NCBI GenBank assembly: GCA_000715685.1
Contig: KL569415.1
Location: 37,105-43,884, forward strand
Source: Streptomyces lilacinus
GTDB lineage: Bacteria; Actinomycetota; Actinomycetes; Streptomycetales; Streptomycetaceae
DNA length: 6,780 bases
Direction: 5' to 3'
The notes beneath the pieces are model-generated. The model was given only the letters and a program-made list of their open reading frames with translations. It searched no databases and was not told the DNA's origin. Shown here piece by piece: positions 5,660-6,780 of this stretch (the first letter of the stretch is position 1; every line of letters starts with the position of its first letter). The translations under genes were made by a program, and so were the position numbers.

Positions 5660-5878
5660 ATGCGTGACAACCTCGAGACCCGTGAGATCGCCGACGCCGA
5701 GCTGGACGCCGTTTCCGGTGGTGTCAGCATTTCCGGTGGCCTGCTCGGCGGCGTGACCGGCGACGTCCACAACGTGCTGGGCACCGTGACCCACCTGCAG
5801 ACCGTCCAGGCCGTTCGCCCGACGGTCGGCGCGGTCGAGGGCATCGTCGGCGTCCAGCTCGGCGTCGCCGGCCTCTGA
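5660..5878 (+). CDS. Double-glycine leader precursor peptide (bacteriocin/RiPP-like)
   Basis: This 72-residue peptide has two parts. Residues 1-21 form an acidic leader ending in ELDAVSGG, the classical double-glycine processing site cut by C39 peptidase domains of export ABC transporters. Residues 22-72 form a 51-residue core rich in Val and Gly, with no Cys. It therefore cannot carry lanthionine, sactionine or disulfide links. The ATG at 5660 has GAAGGG (5644-5649) 10 nt upstream. A strong hairpin follows the gene, and then a NHLM-type HlyD export adaptor in the same direction. That context argues for a secreted peptide. I do not recognise the core as a named family. An unmodified membrane-active bacteriocin or a signalling peptide is most plausible. 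No modification enzyme is in the window. A second Gly-Gly (26-27, SISGG) is a possible alternative processing point. Confidence 0.82.
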   Translation: MRDNLETREIADAELDAVSGGVSISGGLLGGVTGDVHNVLGTVTHLQTVQAVRPTVGAVEGIVGVQLGVAGL

Positions 5879-5893
5879 GCCGACAGCTGTGCC

Positions 5894-5935
5894 GCCGTGC
5901 ACCCCGGAATGGCCCCTCGTTCCGGGGTGCACGGC
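5894..5935 (+). terminator. Strong hairpin between precursor and exporter genes (terminator or attenuator)
   Basis: GCCGTGCACCCCGGAA (5894-5909) pairs perfectly with TTCCGGGGTGCACGGC (5920-5935), a 16-bp stem with a 10-nt loop (5910-5919). It starts 15 bp after the precursor stop. No U-tract follows, but many Streptomyces terminators lack one. It could partly end transcription or protect the precursor mRNA 3' end, giving more precursor than exporter. Confidence 0.75.
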
Positions 5936-5992
5936 TGCCCGCGTTCCATGGCCACGACGGGTAATTCGGTACCCGTGCAACGAATGCAGTCG

Positions 5993-5997
5993 AAGGA
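5993..5997 (+). promoter_or_regulatory. Ribosome-binding site fixing the GTG start of the export adaptor
   Basis: AAGGA lies 7 nt before GTG 6005. The encoded N-terminus (MQFRQKALSKLQSPEELD) matches the beginning expected for NHLM-type adaptors, which supports this non-ATG start. Confidence 0.6.
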
Positions 5998-6004
5998 ATA
6001 GTTC

Positions 6005-6780
6005 GTGCAGTTTCGCCAAAAGGCGCTTTCCAAGCTGCAATCGCCCGAAGAACTCGATGTTCCCGTACGCTTCGCGCGCCCGCAGGGCCGGCTCGTGCTC
6101 GCCGTCACCCTCGTCGTCATGGCCGTCGCGAGCTATTGGGCATTCACCGGATCCGTGTCCTCCAAACTGAGCGCACCCGGCATCCTCACCCATGCCGAGG
6201 GCAGTTATCTGCTGCAGAGCCCGTACGCGGGACAGGTCACCGGAGTCTTCGCCAAGGAGGGCCAACTGCTGCCCCCGGGCGCGCCCCTGCTCTCGGTCGG
6301 CACGGACCGGGGCGAGAAGACCGTGCGCGTGGTGGCCGGCGGACGGGTGACGACCCTCCTCAGCAGGATCGGCGCGGTCGTCACGACCGGCGCCGACGTG
6401 GCGACCGTGGAACGCGTGACGAACCCGGACGACCCGCTGGTGGCCATGCTGTACGTACCCGGTGGCAGCGGCGGGTCGATCCCCGTGGGCGCCCCGGTCG
6501 ACCTGAGCGTCCAGTCCGTCCCCCAGCAGCGGTTCGGCGTGCTGCGCGGCCGCGTCAAGGCGGTCGGCCGCGCCCCCCAGACGCAGGCGCAGATCAGCGG
6601 TTTCCTCGGCGACAGCCGGCTCGCGGCGCAGTTCTCCCGGGAGGGAAGCCCGGTCGCGGTGCTCGTACAGCTGGAGCGTTCCTCCGTCACCAGGTCCGGC
6701 TACCGCTGGTCCTCCACGGACGGGCCCCCGTACGCCGTCGACTCCACGACACCGGTCACCGGCGCCGTCCACCTCTCCGC
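6005..6780 (+). CDS. HlyD-like secretion adaptor of NHLM bacteriocin export type (C-terminus beyond window)
   Basis: 258 codons are present and the frame is open at the right edge. It encodes a periplasmic-adaptor-like membrane fusion protein expected to work with an export ABC transporter. The cytoplasmic start RQKALSKLQSPEELD (4-18) and the segment RFARPQG are followed by one transmembrane helix (30-49). Two halves of a lipoyl-like domain follow (about 68-100, with SPYAGQVTGVFAKEGQ at 72-87, and about 105-136). A beta domain then has FGVLRGRVKAVGRAPQT (177-193), and near the end SGYRWSS..GPP (231-242). This order matches NHLM bacteriocin system secretion proteins as I recall them. There is no long coiled coil between the lipoyl halves, so it is a short adaptor fitting a one-membrane cell. 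Its first 60 codons use more A/T-ending codons (CAA, AAG, CTT, GAT, GTT, TAT, AAA) than the rest. The transporter genes are expected to follow. Confidence 0.82.
   Translation, partial: MQFRQKALSKLQSPEELDVPVRFARPQGRLVLAVTLVVMAVASYWAFTGSVSSKLSAPGILTHAEGSYLLQSPYAGQVTGVFAKEGQLLPPGAPLLSVGTDRGEKTVRVVAGGRVTTLLSRIGAVVTTGADVATVERVTNPDDPLVAMLYVPGGSGGSIPVGAPVDLSVQSVPQQRFGVLRGRVKAVGRAPQTQAQISGFLGDSRLAAQFSREGSPVAVLVQLERSSVTRSGYRWSSTDGPPYAVDSTTPVTGAVHLS

Noticed and set aside
5463..5756. 97-residue plus-strand frame starting GTG 5463
   Set aside because: It has no ribosome-binding site and shows poor codon bias. It overlaps the well-supported precursor gene in another frame.
5330..6772. 480-residue minus-strand open frame
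   Set aside because: It is antisense to the precursor peptide and export adaptor, which both have good ribosome-binding sites and family motifs.

Overview
The window is very GC-rich, with strong third-position G/C bias, Streptomyces-type lipoprotein and secreted-protein signals and GTG starts. It most likely comes from a Streptomyces or close actinomycete chromosome. Every complete gene is a normal chromosomal type. No rRNA, tRNA, CRISPR array, transposase or phage gene was seen.

Left part (1-2110, minus strand): the start of an oligopeptide/dipeptide ABC importer operon. A lipoprotein solute-binding protein (280-2028) is followed 14 bp later by the N-terminus of an OppC/DppC-type permease that runs off the left edge. 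A good vegetative-type promoter lies at 2082-2110.

Middle (2290-4766, plus strand): a proline iminopeptidase-like alpha/beta hydrolase (2290-3524) and a secreted M6-type zinc metalloprotease (3645-4766). With the peptide importer they suggest a loose peptide-degradation and uptake neighbourhood. The hydrolase gene is interrupted at 2395-2419 by a sequence matching the Tn5/Nextera mosaic end. It replaces a short piece of the gene and changes the reading frame. I read this as a library-adapter artefact left in the assembly, not biology. A 120-bp leader of degenerate tandem repeats precedes the metalloprotease. A small DUF488 gene (4827-5192, minus) converges on it across a 15-bp tandem repeat.

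Right part (5193-6780, plus strand): a 467-bp non-coding stretch with palindromes and a three-codon mini-ORF, then a 72-residue precursor peptide with a short double-glycine leader (ELDAVSGG) and a cysteine-free, valine/glycine-rich core. A perfect 16-bp-stem hairpin separates it from a HlyD-like adaptor of the NHLM bacteriocin-export type (6005 to the right edge). Together these look like the first two genes of a peptide-export (bacteriocin/RiPP-like) locus whose ABC transporter and peptidase genes should lie just beyond the window. This is the most interesting biology here.
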